64,000 bases of DNA from Cupriavidus sp. IDO (GCF_000812465.1 NZ_JWMA01000055.1:140032-204031), one strand, 5' to 3'. Counted from the first letter of the stretch, positions 35,884-45,356 are shown. Numbers and translations: made by a program. The notes: generated from the letters alone by a model not told the origin.

Positions 35884-36348
35884 ATGACCACCCGAGACGA
35901 ACTCCTCCAGGCTGCGCGGCAGCGCCAGCAACAGAACCAGCTTCCCTACTTCGGCGCCTTGTCGCCCCAGGAAGCCTTCGCGCTGCTGCAAAGCGACCCG
36001 TCGGCCGTGCTGGTCGATGTGCGCACGCAGGCCGAACTGGACTGGGTAGGCGGCGTCGATCTGCCCGACGAACAGTTCGCCCACGTCGAATGGATGACGT
36101 ATCCGGGCGGCGCGCAGAATGGCCGCTTTCTCGAAGAGCTGAAAGCCCGTGTGCCGGCTGATGCACCCGTGCTGTTCCTGTGCCGCAGCGCAGCCCGCTC
36201 GAAGCACGCGGCGCGCGTCGCCACCGAGGCCGGCTACCAGTACGCGATGGATGTACTGGAAGGCTTTGAGGGCAACCGCGACGAGCAGCACCACCGCAAG
36301 ACCGTGGAAGGCTGGTGCGTGCGCGGCCTGCCGTGGCACGGCGCCTGA
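35884..36348 (+). CDS. Rhodanese-domain protein
   Basis: The 154-residue single-domain rhodanese (sulfurtransferase fold) has AVLVDVRTQAELDWVGG and the active-site loop with Cys in LFLCRSAARSKHAA. The loop is CRSAARS, six residues after the Cys, as in thiosulfate sulfurtransferases. No signal peptide is seen, so it is cytoplasmic. The substrate is unknown. The ATG at 35884 lies close to a TAGAAT -10-like hexamer at 35830-35835. It is divergent from glnA. Confidence 0.88.
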   Translation: MTTRDELLQAARQRQQQNQLPYFGALSPQEAFALLQSDPSAVLVDVRTQAELDWVGGVDLPDEQFAHVEWMTYPGGAQNGRFLEELKARVPADAPVLFLCRSAARSKHAARVATEAGYQYAMDVLEGFEGNRDEQHHRKTVEGWCVRGLPWHGA

Positions 36349-36369
36349 GCGTAAATCGTCGCAGATGAA

Positions 36370-36396
36370 AAGGGGCAGCTTCAGGCTGCCCCTTCT
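36370..36396. terminator. Bidirectional terminator
   Basis: The hairpin GGGGCAGC-TTCAG-GCTGCCCC is followed by TTCTT on the plus strand and by TTTTC on the minus strand. It ends the rhodanese gene and the convergent cinA-like gene. Confidence 0.75.
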
Positions 36397-36431
36397 TCCT
36401 TTGGCATGACAGGCGCGGTCGCCTGCGGCCC

Positions 36432-37253
36432 CTATTCTTTCCTATCGCGCGCGGGCTGTTCCACAACCTCGAAGCCCATTCCGGCCACGCCTTCCAGCAA
36501 CATCGCATAGGCCGGCGCAACCAGGTCGGCCGGGCCCTTGACGCCAAGATCGATGTGCCGGCGCTCGAAGCGGTCACCACGCGTCACGTCGCCCACGGAA
36601 GGAAGACTGAACACGCGAATGCCGGCAAAGGTCGCCTCCACCCGCTCCATCAGCGGCGTCAGCGTCGACTCCGGCGCCTCGAACACATAGAAGGCCCGCT
36701 CCTGCTGGCTGACCTGGTGAAAGAGGTGCGGATAGTAGTGATCCAGCACCCATTCCATCATCGGCCACGCCATGACCGGAAAGCCCGGCATGAAATGATG
36801 ATCCGCGACCGAGAACCCCGGGATGCGGTTGTAGGCGTTCGGAATGATCCGCGCGCCTTCAGGGAACTCGCCCATCTTGAAGCGGTGCTGGTTCTCCGGC
36901 TGGTTCAGGTCCGCCTTGACGGGATCGCCGGCGGCGGTCTCCGCAATCCGCAATGCAATCTGTTCACGTGCTTCGGGATGGAGGACCAATGGCACCCCCA
37001 GGGCCGCCGCGGCGCACTGGCGGGTGTGGTCGTCCGGCGTTGCGCCGATGCCGCCCGTGCAGAAGACCACATCGGGCCCTGCCAGCGTGCGCCGCAGCGT
37101 GGCCGTGATGCGTGCGCGGTCGTCGCCGACGTACTCCGCCCAGTCCAGCGCCAGGCCGCGCGCACCGAGCAGTTCGATGGCGCGGCGCATGTGCTTGTCT
37201 TCGCGCCGCCCCGACAGAATCTCGTCTCCGATGACGATGAGGCCGAAACCCAT
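36432..37253 (-). CDS. CinA N-terminal (MoCF-type) domain protein
   Basis: The 273-residue protein consists of only the molybdopterin-binding-like domain of CinA: GLIVIGDEILSGRREDKH, the nucleotide site VFCTGGIGATPDDHTRQ and RIIPNAYNRIPGFSV, HHFMPGFPVMAWPMM. The C-terminal nicotinamide-mononucleotide deamidase domain of full CinA (about 400 residues) is absent. Stand-alone forms have been linked to ADP-ribose or NAD-related pyrophosphatase activity, but the substrate is not visible. It lies 12 bases after the EI24 gene. Confidence 0.87.
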   Translation of the reverse strand: MGFGLIVIGDEILSGRREDKHMRRAIELLGARGLALDWAEYVGDDRARITATLRRTLAGPDVVFCTGGIGATPDDHTRQCAAAALGVPLVLHPEAREQIALRIAETAAGDPVKADLNQPENQHRFKMGEFPEGARIIPNAYNRIPGFSVADHHFMPGFPVMAWPMMEWVLDHYYPHLFHQVSQQERAFYVFEAPESTLTPLMERVEATFAGIRVFSLPSVGDVTRGDRFERRHIDLGVKGPADLVAPAYAMLLEGVAGMGFEVVEQPARDRKE

Positions 37254-37265
37254 GATGCCCTCGCT

Positions 37266-38147
37266 TCAGGAATGTTCAATGCGGCGCACGTCCGACGGCG
37301 CCAGGTCGATGACGTCTCCCATCGCTGCCGGAGCCGCCGGCGGCGCTGCCGCCGCGCGCTCGGCCCGCAACCGTGCCAGCGCGTGCAGGCAGAAGTGGCC
37401 GAACCACAATGCCGAGAAGATGAATATCAGGACGTACAGCCACAGCGTGCCGGCAAGCACGAACGGGAACAGGAAAATGATTGCGGCCGAAGACACCCAC
37501 AGCAGCGTCGGCGCCGAGCCAAGCAGGCCCACTGCCACGCCCATCACCAGAAGCGGGACGCGGTGACGATGCATCAGGACCTTGCGCTCTTCAGCGGTTG
37601 CATGTTCGGCCAGCGCGTCGTAGGTCATGACACGGTAAGTCAGCCATCCCCACAGCACGGGCGGAATCAGCGCAAAGAATGGCGGCACCAGCCAGAGCGG
37701 CAACGTTACCAGCACCAGCACCAGGAAGACGAACGTGCTGCCCAGCGACTGGAATACGCTCCCCAGCAGGCTGCCGCCGTGAGCCTTGGCGAGATCGGGA
37801 TAGCTGCGCTCCAGATGGCGCACCGCCGATGGCACGGAGAAAATGCTGATGAACACCAGCATCGAGGCGATCACCAGTGGCACGGCCAGCGCGGCCACGA
37901 ACAGCGGTGCCACGACCGCCCGCATCGATTGCAGCCCGAACCAGTCGAGCGCGCTGTAGATCCAGCTGGTCAGCATCGAGCCCTCCAGCAGGGCCCGGGT
38001 CGTGCTCATGATCGGATCCCACCACCACCAGAGCAGGCCGCCCCACAACAGCGTGGCAAGGACGAACGGCAACACGGTCAGCATCAGCATGCGGGGATGA
38101 AGCTGGCTGATCAGCGCGCGGCCAAACGAGCGAAAAATATCGTTCAT
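37266..38147 (-). CDS. EI24-domain (CysZ-like) membrane protein
   Basis: The 293-residue protein has several long hydrophobic segments (LMLTVLPFVLATLLWGGLLWW, then others around residues 60-110, 130-170, 200-250) and fits the EI24/CysZ family. E. coli CysZ is a sulfate channel, but this gene has no cysteine-biosynthesis neighbours, so its role remains open. The C-terminal 35 residues are Ala/Pro-rich and end in DVRRIEHS. It forms a pair with the CinA-type gene. Confidence 0.85.
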   Translation of the reverse strand: MNDIFRSFGRALISQLHPRMLMLTVLPFVLATLLWGGLLWWWWDPIMSTTRALLEGSMLTSWIYSALDWFGLQSMRAVVAPLFVAALAVPLVIASMLVFISIFSVPSAVRHLERSYPDLAKAHGGSLLGSVFQSLGSTFVFLVLVLVTLPLWLVPPFFALIPPVLWGWLTYRVMTYDALAEHATAEERKVLMHRHRVPLLVMGVAVGLLGSAPTLLWVSSAAIIFLFPFVLAGTLWLYVLIFIFSALWFGHFCLHALARLRAERAAAAPPAAPAAMGDVIDLAPSDVRRIEHS

Positions 38148-38292
38148 GCAGTTCGGTGACGAAGCAAAAGTGGAGTCGGAAACGGCCGGGCGCGCGCCCG
38201 GCGAAGGACAAGAACACTAGCATACGCCACTTGCGGCTACGCGCGGCCTGGGGGAAAGATCCAGACTGCGCGCCGTGGTTCCCGCCGAAGCG

Positions 38293-39279
38293 TCAGCCCA
38301 GGCGCAGCAGGCGCTTGATGCCGTACCACTGCTGGATGAGGAAGCCCGATCCGTAGTCGCGGCCCTTGCCGGCCGGAGGCGGCATCTGGTCGCGGATGCC
38401 GGTGGGATAGTAGGTGTCGGTAAATACCGCGGTGCGGAACAGCATGTCCCACCATGGGAAGATCACGCCATAGTTGCAGCCGCCCAGCCTGGCCGGAGCG
38501 CCGGCCGCTTCGTGCCCGATGCCGACCGCGTGGTGCGTGCGGTGAAATCGCGGCGACACCAGCAAGCGCTCCCCGAGCGCGCCGAAGTGCAGCCGCAGGT
38601 TGGCGTGCTGCAGGCTCTGCAGCAATTGGGACAGCGCCACCAGCAGCACATATTGCGACGGCTCGACACCCACGGCCAGCGCCACCACCGCAAAGACCAG
38701 GTCGCGCAGCATGTCGTCCAGCAGGTGGTTGCGGTTGTCGCTCCACAGCGTCATCTGGCGCTGGCTGTGGTGGACCGCATGCAGGCTCCACCACCAGCGA
38801 TACGTGTGCGAAAGCCGGTGATACCAGTAGCCGAGCAGGTCGAACAGCAGCAGGTAGACGAAGAAGCTGACCAGCGGGATCGAAGTCACCCCCGGCCACC
38901 AGTCCTCCACATTGACGCGCTGCCAGCCCATCAGCCGCAGGTGGCCTTCCAGCGCGTCGGTGAGCGGCGCCAGCAGGAAGAACATGGCCAGCCGGAACAG
39001 GCCGAGCCGATGGATCAGGGTGTAGAGGATATCGGTCCGGATGCCGGCCCGGTCCGTCACGGCCTCAACCGGGCGCAGCTTCTCCAGCGGGCCGAGGATC
39101 AGGATCATGACCGCAATCTGGACCAGCCCCACCAGCAGCCATTCCGTGCCGGTGAACGCGTCTTCCGCATAACCGCCAAAGCCCAGGTTGTAGACCACGG
39201 GCAGCACGACGTCCTGGAAGAGCGTGCCTTCGATCTGGCCGATCCAGCCACTAACCGAGCCGCTAAGCGTGTCCCACAT
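38293..39279 (-). CDS. Sterol desaturase/fatty acid hydroxylase family membrane protein
   Basis: The 328-residue membrane protein has the di-iron histidine boxes of this superfamily: HRLSH (HxxxH), HAVHH (HxxHH) and HRTHH (HxxHH), with another histidine in SDNRNH. It should use O2 and a di-iron centre to hydroxylate or desaturate a lipid. The substrate is unknown. Its ATG overlaps the stop codon of the deacetylase gene (TAATG), so the two are co-translated. It is the third gene of a beta-propeller/deacetylase/hydroxylase cluster. Confidence 0.88.
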   Translation of the reverse strand: MWDTLSGSVSGWIGQIEGTLFQDVVLPVVYNLGFGGYAEDAFTGTEWLLVGLVQIAVMILILGPLEKLRPVEAVTDRAGIRTDILYTLIHRLGLFRLAMFFLLAPLTDALEGHLRLMGWQRVNVEDWWPGVTSIPLVSFFVYLLLFDLLGYWYHRLSHTYRWWWSLHAVHHSQRQMTLWSDNRNHLLDDMLRDLVFAVVALAVGVEPSQYVLLVALSQLLQSLQHANLRLHFGALGERLLVSPRFHRTHHAVGIGHEAAGAPARLGGCNYGVIFPWWDMLFRTAVFTDTYYPTGIRDQMPPPAGKGRDYGSGFLIQQWYGIKRLLRLG

Positions 39280-40130
39280 TACCGCCTCACCTCCGTCCTC
39301 TCCTTCCGAGAAGACTTCGCGATCCAGTCCTTGTAGGCCGGGTGTTCGCGCAGCGTCGCGAAGCAGAAGCCCTTGCGCTCGAGCCCGCTGATCAGCGGCT
39401 CCAGCACGCCCGGCGCCCATGGATCCTTGCGCGACCAGATGCCCAGATGGGCCATGGTGATATCGCCGTCGCGCAGGTCACGCAACGCGCGATCCAGCAG
39501 GACCTGGTTCGGATAGCGTTCCGAAGACAGTTCGTCTCCAAGGAAACCGGCGGGGGCCCAGCCGACGTGCCGGAAGCCGCATTGCTCGGCCCATTCGACC
39601 GTCTGCGGCGCGGTGTGGCCGCCCGGCGCACGCCACAGCGGCACCATATTGCTGCCGGTCATGGCGTGGAATGCCTGCGCGCTGCGTTGCAGCTCCGTGC
39701 AGAAATCCGACGCATTCATGGTGACATCCTTGCCGGCCTGCGCACCGAATTGCGGCCGCATGGTGACCTTGCCGCCACGCACGCTGCGCAGGTAAACATG
39801 GTCGAACGTATGGGTGCCGAAGGCGTGGCCATCCGCCGCCAGCATCTTCCAGTATGGCGCCCAGCCGGGATCGAGGGAACTGTCCTTGCGAACCGTCGGC
39901 TCGTTGGCGAGGAAGAAGGTCGCCCTGATATGGTGTCGGCGCAGGGTCTCGGCGATCAGTTCGGCCTGGCTCATGCTGCCAGTGTCGAACGTGAGGTAAA
40001 GCGTCCCGGCCGGGCAAGCCTTTTCGGCGGCCTTGCCGGCGTCGGCGGCGTATGCCATCGCCGGCAGCGCGGCGCCGATGGCCAGTGCCGCCAGGCAGCG
40101 CTTCAAGCGGGGCGCGATCGGATTGCGCAT
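39279..40130 (-). CDS. NodB-like polysaccharide deacetylase with altered metal motif
   Basis: The 283-residue protein has a signal peptide (MRNPIAPRLKRCLAALAIG..., cleavage near AYA|ADAG) and a NodB fold: motif 1 reads LTFDTGSMSQ instead of TFDDG, motif 2 is HTFDHVYLR (HxxxH), and WRAPGG (motif 3) and TMAHLG (motif 5) follow. The second Asp of motif 1, normally a metal ligand, is replaced by Thr. The enzyme may use a different metal geometry or substrate. It starts 22 bases after the propeller gene with GGAAAG upstream. Confidence 0.87.
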   Translation of the reverse strand: MRNPIAPRLKRCLAALAIGAALPAMAYAADAGKAAEKACPAGTLYLTFDTGSMSQAELIAETLRRHHIRATFFLANEPTVRKDSSLDPGWAPYWKMLAADGHAFGTHTFDHVYLRSVRGGKVTMRPQFGAQAGKDVTMNASDFCTELQRSAQAFHAMTGSNMVPLWRAPGGHTAPQTVEWAEQCGFRHVGWAPAGFLGDELSSERYPNQVLLDRALRDLRDGDITMAHLGIWSRKDPWAPGVLEPLISGLERKGFCFATLREHPAYKDWIAKSSRKERTEVRR

Positions 40131-40152
40131 GGTGCTTTCCCTGCCCCGCTTC

Positions 40153-41139
40153 TCAATACAGCGGCGCGCGGGTGCGGAAATAGATGCCGTGCGGCGACTT
40201 GCCCACGCGCACCGTCTTCATCAGCTTGCGGCTGGCCACATCGACCAGGCCGACCGAGCGTGCCCAGCGGAACGACACCCACAGCGTCTTGCCGTCAGCG
40301 GTCAGTTCCATGTCGTCGGGACCCGGCGGCAGGCCGGTGATATCGCCCACCTTGGTCAGGGTCTGCTGGTCGATGATGCTGATGGTGCCCGAGACCCGGT
40401 TGCTCAGGAACAGGTGGCGCTTGTCGCCGACCGCGCGGAAGTTGTGCGCGCCCTTGCCGGTCTGGATCTGCTTGACCAGGGTGCGCGTGCGCCAGTCGAT
40501 CACGGCGACGTAGTCGGCGCCGGTCATGCCGACCAGCAGGTATTTCTGGTCAGGCGTGACCCAGATCCCGGCCGGCGCCGAGCCGATTTCCATGCGCCAC
40601 ATCACCGTCAGCGTGTTCAGGTCGATGGCTGCGACTTCGTTGGAATCCTGCAGCGTGATGAACGCGATGCGGCTGTCGTTGGTGAAGGCGATATGGCTGG
40701 GCGTCTTGGCCAGCGGGAACTGCTTGGCCATCTTCAGCGCCTTGCCGTCCCACCGGTAGACGTCGACGCGGTCCAGCCGGTTGCCGGTTGCGACGAACCA
40801 CTTCTGGTCCGGCGAAAAGCCGATCTGGTAGGGATCGTCGATATTCGGCACGCGCTGCTGCACCTTGCCCGACACCGGGTCCAGGAACACCAGGTCATTG
40901 CCGACCGCATTGGCGATGATCAGCGACTTGTCGTCCGGCGTGGCAATCAGGTGATGAGGCTCCTTGCCGACCGGAAAGGTCTCAAGCACCTTCTGCGTGT
41001 CTTTGTCGATCAGCGTGACGGTTGCATCACCCGAATTGAGCACCACCACGACTTCCGCCGAAGCCGGCGCCGCCATCAGCCCCAGTGCCAGGGAGCCGAC
41101 CGAAACCGCACCAGCAACAAAACGACGCAATACTTGCAT
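40153..41139 (-). CDS. Periplasmic YncE/YVTN-type beta-propeller protein
   Basis: The 328-residue protein has a signal peptide (MQVLRRFVAGAVSVGSLALG..., cleavage near ASA|EVVV) and about seven YVTN-like repeats, for example SGDATVTLIDKDTQKVLETF, PVGKEPHHLIATPDDKSLII and PSHIAFTNDSRIAFITLQ. It is probably a periplasmic binding or scaffold propeller rather than an enzyme. It is the first gene of the cluster that continues with the deacetylase and hydroxylase. Confidence 0.85.
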   Translation of the reverse strand: MQVLRRFVAGAVSVGSLALGLMAAPASAEVVVVLNSGDATVTLIDKDTQKVLETFPVGKEPHHLIATPDDKSLIIANAVGNDLVFLDPVSGKVQQRVPNIDDPYQIGFSPDQKWFVATGNRLDRVDVYRWDGKALKMAKQFPLAKTPSHIAFTNDSRIAFITLQDSNEVAAIDLNTLTVMWRMEIGSAPAGIWVTPDQKYLLVGMTGADYVAVIDWRTRTLVKQIQTGKGAHNFRAVGDKRHLFLSNRVSGTISIIDQQTLTKVGDITGLPPGPDDMELTADGKTLWVSFRWARSVGLVDVASRKLMKTVRVGKSPHGIYFRTRAPLY

Positions 41140-41281
41140 AAGACCAGTGAATCAATGATTAATCAGGCATTCTAACGGTTCGGGAGGCGGTTCCGATGAC
41201 GCGTCACCTGACGGCGGACAAGGATCTCACAAATACTTACACTTCTATGCGCCGACGCGACCCTGTGGCCGATCATCCGCG

Positions 41282-44200
41282 TCAGCGCTGCATCGATTCC
41301 CACACTTTCTGCAGGCGCTTGACCGACATCGGCACCGGCGTGCGCAATTCCTGCGCAAACAGTGCGACCCGCAGTTCTTCGAGCATCCAGCGGAATTCAT
41401 CCAGCCGTGCATCTTCCACGCCGCGGCCCTGCGCGCGCAGTTGCTTCTCGGCCCGCTGCCACTGCTGCATCAGCGGCGCCATCTCCTGCGTGCGCTGGCT
41501 GTCGCGGCCCGGATCGCCCTTGATCTTGTCGACCCGCATGGCGATGCCCTTCAGGTAGCGCGAGAAATGCACCAGTTGCGTATAGGGCGTGTCGGCGATG
41601 AACTGCTTGCCCATCAAACGCCCAAGCTGGCCTTCCATGTCCGCGTAGGCCGCCGCGAATGACTTCGCCTGCAGCAGCTTGCGCGGCAGCCCCGCGTACT
41701 CGGCCAGGATCACCGCCGCCAGGCGGGCGATTTCCTGTGCCAGGAGCGACAGCCTGGCGCGCCCTTCGTCCTTGCGCGCGACAAATTCCGCTTCGTTGCG
41801 CGGCAGCGGCGCCTGCAGGCAGGCCCGCTCCAGCGCCAGCATCACGATCTGGTCGCGCAGCATTTCCTGCGTGCCCAGCGTCATGTACTGCATGGCCATC
41901 TGCTGCAGGCCCGGGATGTTCTTTTCGATGAACTTGACCTGTTCGCGCAGCTGCAAGGCGAACAACCGGCGCAGGCCGAGATAGTGGATGCGCGCCGCCT
42001 CCTGCGGATCGTCGAAGACTTCCACATCGCAATGCGTGCCGTAATCCACCAGGGCCGGGTAACCGAACAGTGTCTGGTTGCCCTTGCGGATTTCCAGCAA
42101 TTCCGGCAGCTCACCGAACGACCAGGACGTCAGCCCCTCGTACTGCCCGGCCTCCGCCGCCGGCACGTCCCTGGCGGCGATATTCTGGAACGACTGCTGC
42201 GCCTGACCGCCAAGCTCCGCCCGCAGCTGCGCCAGGTTGCGGCCCATTTCCAGCTGGCGTCCGTGCTCGTCGATCACCTTGAAGTTCATGAAATGGTGCG
42301 CGGGCAGCGTTTCCAGCTTGAAGTCGGCCCGCTTCACCATGGTCCCGGTCTGCTCGCGGATATCGGCGATCAGCACGTCGACCAGCTCGCCCTCGCCGAA
42401 CGGCTGGCGCGAGACAAACCCGCCCGCATATTCCGGCAACGGCACGCAATGGCGGCGCAGCTTCTGCGGCAGGGACTTGAGCAGCAGGTGGACCTTCTCC
42501 TTGATCATGCCCGGCACCAGCCACTCGGCGCGCTCCGGCCGGACCTGGTTGAGCGCGTACAGCGGCACGGTCAGCGTCACGCCGTCGCGGTGGCTGCCCG
42601 GCTCGAAGTGATAGGTCAGGCCCATGTCGGCGCCCGACACCGCCAAGGTCTTGGGGAACAGGTCGGTCGTGATGCCGGCCGCCTCGTGCCGCATCAACTC
42701 GTCGCGATTGAGGTACAGCAGCTTGCGGTCTTTGGCGCTTTCGGCCTGGTACCACTTCTCGAACGTGACCTGCTGGCAAATGTCGGCCGGAATGGCGCGA
42801 TCGTAGAAGGCGTAGATCAGCTCGTCGTCGACCAGCACGTCCTGCCGGCGCGACTTGTGCTCAAGGTTCTCGATCTCGCGCACCAGCCGCTGGTTGTGGG
42901 CGTAGAACGGCAGGCGCGTGTCGAACTCGCCTTCGACCAGCGCGCGGCGGATGAAGATCTCGCGCGCTTCCTTCGGATTCATCGGGCCGTAGTGCACTCG
43001 GCGATGCTGGTAGACCACCAGCCCGTACAGCGTGGCCCGCTCCATCGCCAGCACCTGCCCGGCCTTCTTTTCCCAATGAGGATCGCTCCAGCTCACCTTG
43101 AGCAGGTGGCGGCCCACCTGTTCCAGCCATTCCGGCTCGATGCGCGCCAGCGTGCGGGCGAACAGGCGGCTGGTCTCGACCAGCTCCGCCGCGATGATCC
43201 AGCGGCCGACCTTGCGCGCGATCAGCGAGCCCGGCCACAGATGGAACTTGATGCCGCGCGCGCCGAGGTACTCGCGGCCCTTGCCGTCAGCGTCCTCCAG
43301 CTTGCAACCGACATTGCCCAGCAAGCCGGTCAGCAAGGCCTTGTGCACCTGCTCATAGGTCGGCTCGCTCTCGTTCAGCCGCCAGCCCTGCTCGGTGACC
43401 GTGGTCAGCAGCTGCGAATGCACATCGCGCCATTCGCGCAGCCGCACGTGCGACAGGAAGTTGGCACGGCACTGGTCCTGGAGCTGGCGATTGGTCTTCT
43501 TGTGGGCAACCGCTTCCTCGAACCATTTCCACAGCTTGACCCAGCCCAGGAATTCGGACTTCTCGTCCATGAACTTGCGATGGGCCTGGTCGGCGGCTTC
43601 CTGCGCTTCCTGCGGCCGGTCGCGCGGATCCTGCACGGACAGTACGCTGGCAATGATCAGCACCTCGCGCAGGCATTGCTGCTCGCGCGCGGCCAGGATC
43701 ATGCGGGCCACGCGCGGGTCCAGCGGCAGCTTGGCGAGCTGGCGGCCGGTGGGGGTCAGCTGGTTCGCGTCGTCGACCGCGCCCAGCTCCTGCAGCAGCT
43801 GGTAGCCGTCGGCGACGGCCCGCCCGAGCGGCGGCTCGATGAACGGGAAGGCCTCGATATCCGTCAGCCGCAGCGCCTTCATCCGCAGGATGACCGCCGC
43901 CAGCGAGGAACGCAGGATTTCCGGATCCGTGAAGCGCACGCGCCCGACGAAATCGGACTCCTCGTAAAGACGGATGCAGACGCCGTTGGCCACCCGGCCG
44001 CATCGGCCCGCGCGCTGGTTGGCGGCAGCCTGCGAAATCGACTCGATCTGCAGCTGCTCGACCTTGTTGCGATACGAATAGCGCTTCACGCGCGCCAGCC
44101 CGGCATCCACCACATAGCGGATACCGGGCACCGTCAGCGAAGTTTCCGCCACGTTGGTCGCCAGCACGATGCGGCGCGCGTTCGACGGCTTGAAGACCCG

Positions 44201-45340
44201 CTCCTGCTCCTGCACCGACAGCCGCGCAAACAGCGGCAGGATCTCTGTATGCGGCGGATGGTGCTTGCGCAGGGCCTCGGCGGCCTCGCGAATCTCGCGC
44301 TCGCCGGGCAGGAATACCAGCACGTCGCCGGGGCCAAGCCGGCATAGTTCGTCGACCGCATCGACAATGCCGTCGAACAGGTCGCGCTCGCGCGCCTGGG
44401 CGCTCTTTGGCGAGCCGTCCGCCGGGGCATCCTGGCCGATCGGCCGGTAGCGGACCTCGACCGGATACAGGCGGCCGCTGACCTCGATCACCGGCGCCGG
44501 CTTGCCGTTGGACGCGAAATGCTCGGCGAAGCGCTTCGCGTCGATGGTGGCCGAGGTAATGATCACCTTGAGGTCCGGCCGCTTCGGCAGGATCTGGCGC
44601 AGGTAGCCAATCAGGAAGTCGATATTGAGGCTGCGTTCGTGCGCCTCGTCGATGATGATCGTGTCGTAGGCGCGCAGCAGCGGATCGTTCTGCGTCTCGG
44701 CCAGCAGGATGCCGTCAGTCATCAGCTTGACCGAGGCGCCCGACGACATGGCGTCGTTGAAACGCACCTGGTAACCGACGTGCTCGCCCAGCGGCGTGCC
44801 CAGCTCCTGCGCGATGCGCTTGGCGGTGGACGTGGCCGCAATCCGCCGGGGCTGCGTGTGGCCGATCAGGCCACCACCCTCGCGCCCGGGGCCGCGCCCG
44901 ATCGACAGGCAGATCTTGGGCAACTGCGTGGTCTTGCCGGAACCGGTCTCGCCCGAGACGATCACCACCTGGTTGGCCAGCAGCGCGGCGGCGATTTCGT
45001 CGCGTCGGGCCGAGACCGGCAAGGCCTCCGGGAAGGTGATCGGCGGCAGCGGGTTGGCCTGGCGCGGCGGCCGGGGCTGGCGCGGCTCGCGCCGGCGCTC
45101 CGGCTCGCCACCTGGGGGCGGCGAAGGAGGCCGGTTTTCCGAGAAGTTATCGGGGCGCGGACCGGAACGCTGCGCCGCCCGTCTGGCGGGCTGGCCGGCG
45201 GACTGGGTGGCGGGCTTTGGAGGCTGGCCCGGCCGCTTGCCAGGCTGAGTGGCTTGCTGGTCGTTGGGCCGGGGCGCGGGCCGGCCGCTGCCAACAGGCT
45301 GGCGCGGCGAAGAAGGCTTGACGGGGCGTTGTTCTGACAT
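41282..45340 (-). CDS. hrpA: ATP-dependent RNA helicase HrpA
   Basis: HrpA is a DEAH-box helicase that unwinds RNA and rescues stalled ribosomes on mRNA. The 1352-residue protein has a Pro/Gln/Arg-rich disordered N-terminus of about 95 residues, then Walker A VSGETGSGKTTQLPK, the DEAH box IIDEAHERSLN, motif III TSATIDA, motif VI QRAGRCGR, the HA2/OB regions, and the long HrpA-specific C-terminal domain. The start codon at 45340 lies within 25 bases of the divergent argA start, so the two promoters overlap. Confidence 0.95.
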   Translation of the reverse strand: MSEQRPVKPSSPRQPVGSGRPAPRPNDQQATQPGKRPGQPPKPATQSAGQPARRAAQRSGPRPDNFSENRPPSPPPGGEPERRREPRQPRPPRQANPLPPITFPEALPVSARRDEIAAALLANQVVIVSGETGSGKTTQLPKICLSIGRGPGREGGGLIGHTQPRRIAATSTAKRIAQELGTPLGEHVGYQVRFNDAMSSGASVKLMTDGILLAETQNDPLLRAYDTIIIDEAHERSLNIDFLIGYLRQILPKRPDLKVIITSATIDAKRFAEHFASNGKPAPVIEVSGRLYPVEVRYRPIGQDAPADGSPKSAQARERDLFDGIVDAVDELCRLGPGDVLVFLPGEREIREAAEALRKHHPPHTEILPLFARLSVQEQERVFKPSNARRIVLATNVAETSLTVPGIRYVVDAGLARVKRYSYRNKVEQLQIESISQAAANQRAGRCGRVANGVCIRLYEESDFVGRVRFTDPEILRSSLAAVILRMKALRLTDIEAFPFIEPPLGRAVADGYQLLQELGAVDDANQLTPTGRQLAKLPLDPRVARMILAAREQQCLREVLIIASVLSVQDPRDRPQEAQEAADQAHRKFMDEKSEFLGWVKLWKWFEEAVAHKKTNRQLQDQCRANFLSHVRLREWRDVHSQLLTTVTEQGWRLNESEPTYEQVHKALLTGLLGNVGCKLEDADGKGREYLGARGIKFHLWPGSLIARKVGRWIIAAELVETSRLFARTLARIEPEWLEQVGRHLLKVSWSDPHWEKKAGQVLAMERATLYGLVVYQHRRVHYGPMNPKEAREIFIRRALVEGEFDTRLPFYAHNQRLVREIENLEHKSRRQDVLVDDELIYAFYDRAIPADICQQVTFEKWYQAESAKDRKLLYLNRDELMRHEAAGITTDLFPKTLAVSGADMGLTYHFEPGSHRDGVTLTVPLYALNQVRPERAEWLVPGMIKEKVHLLLKSLPQKLRRHCVPLPEYAGGFVSRQPFGEGELVDVLIADIREQTGTMVKRADFKLETLPAHHFMNFKVIDEHGRQLEMGRNLAQLRAELGGQAQQSFQNIAARDVPAAEAGQYEGLTSWSFGELPELLEIRKGNQTLFGYPALVDYGTHCDVEVFDDPQEAARIHYLGLRRLFALQLREQVKFIEKNIPGLQQMAMQYMTLGTQEMLRDQIVMLALERACLQAPLPRNEAEFVARKDEGRARLSLLAQEIARLAAVILAEYAGLPRKLLQAKSFAAAYADMEGQLGRLMGKQFIADTPYTQLVHFSRYLKGIAMRVDKIKGDPGRDSQRTQEMAPLMQQWQRAEKQLRAQGRGVEDARLDEFRWMLEELRVALFAQELRTPVPMSVKRLQKVWESMQR

Positions 45341-45356
45341 TGGCCGGGATTATAAT
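45329..45356 (+). promoter_or_regulatory. Promoter of argA, possibly giving a leaderless mRNA
   Basis: TTGTTC (45329-45334) and TATAAT (45351-45356) are 16 bases apart on the plus strand. Exactly 7 bases separate TATAAT from the argA ATG at 45364, so transcription would start at or next to the initiation codon. The promoter overlaps the first codons of hrpA on the other strand. Confidence 0.55.

Noticed and set aside
41984..44347. A 787-codon plus-strand open frame opposite hrpA
   Set aside because: It is antisense to a well-conserved helicase and has no recognisable domain. Similar shadows occur opposite rnr (51596-53290) and argA (44962-46713).
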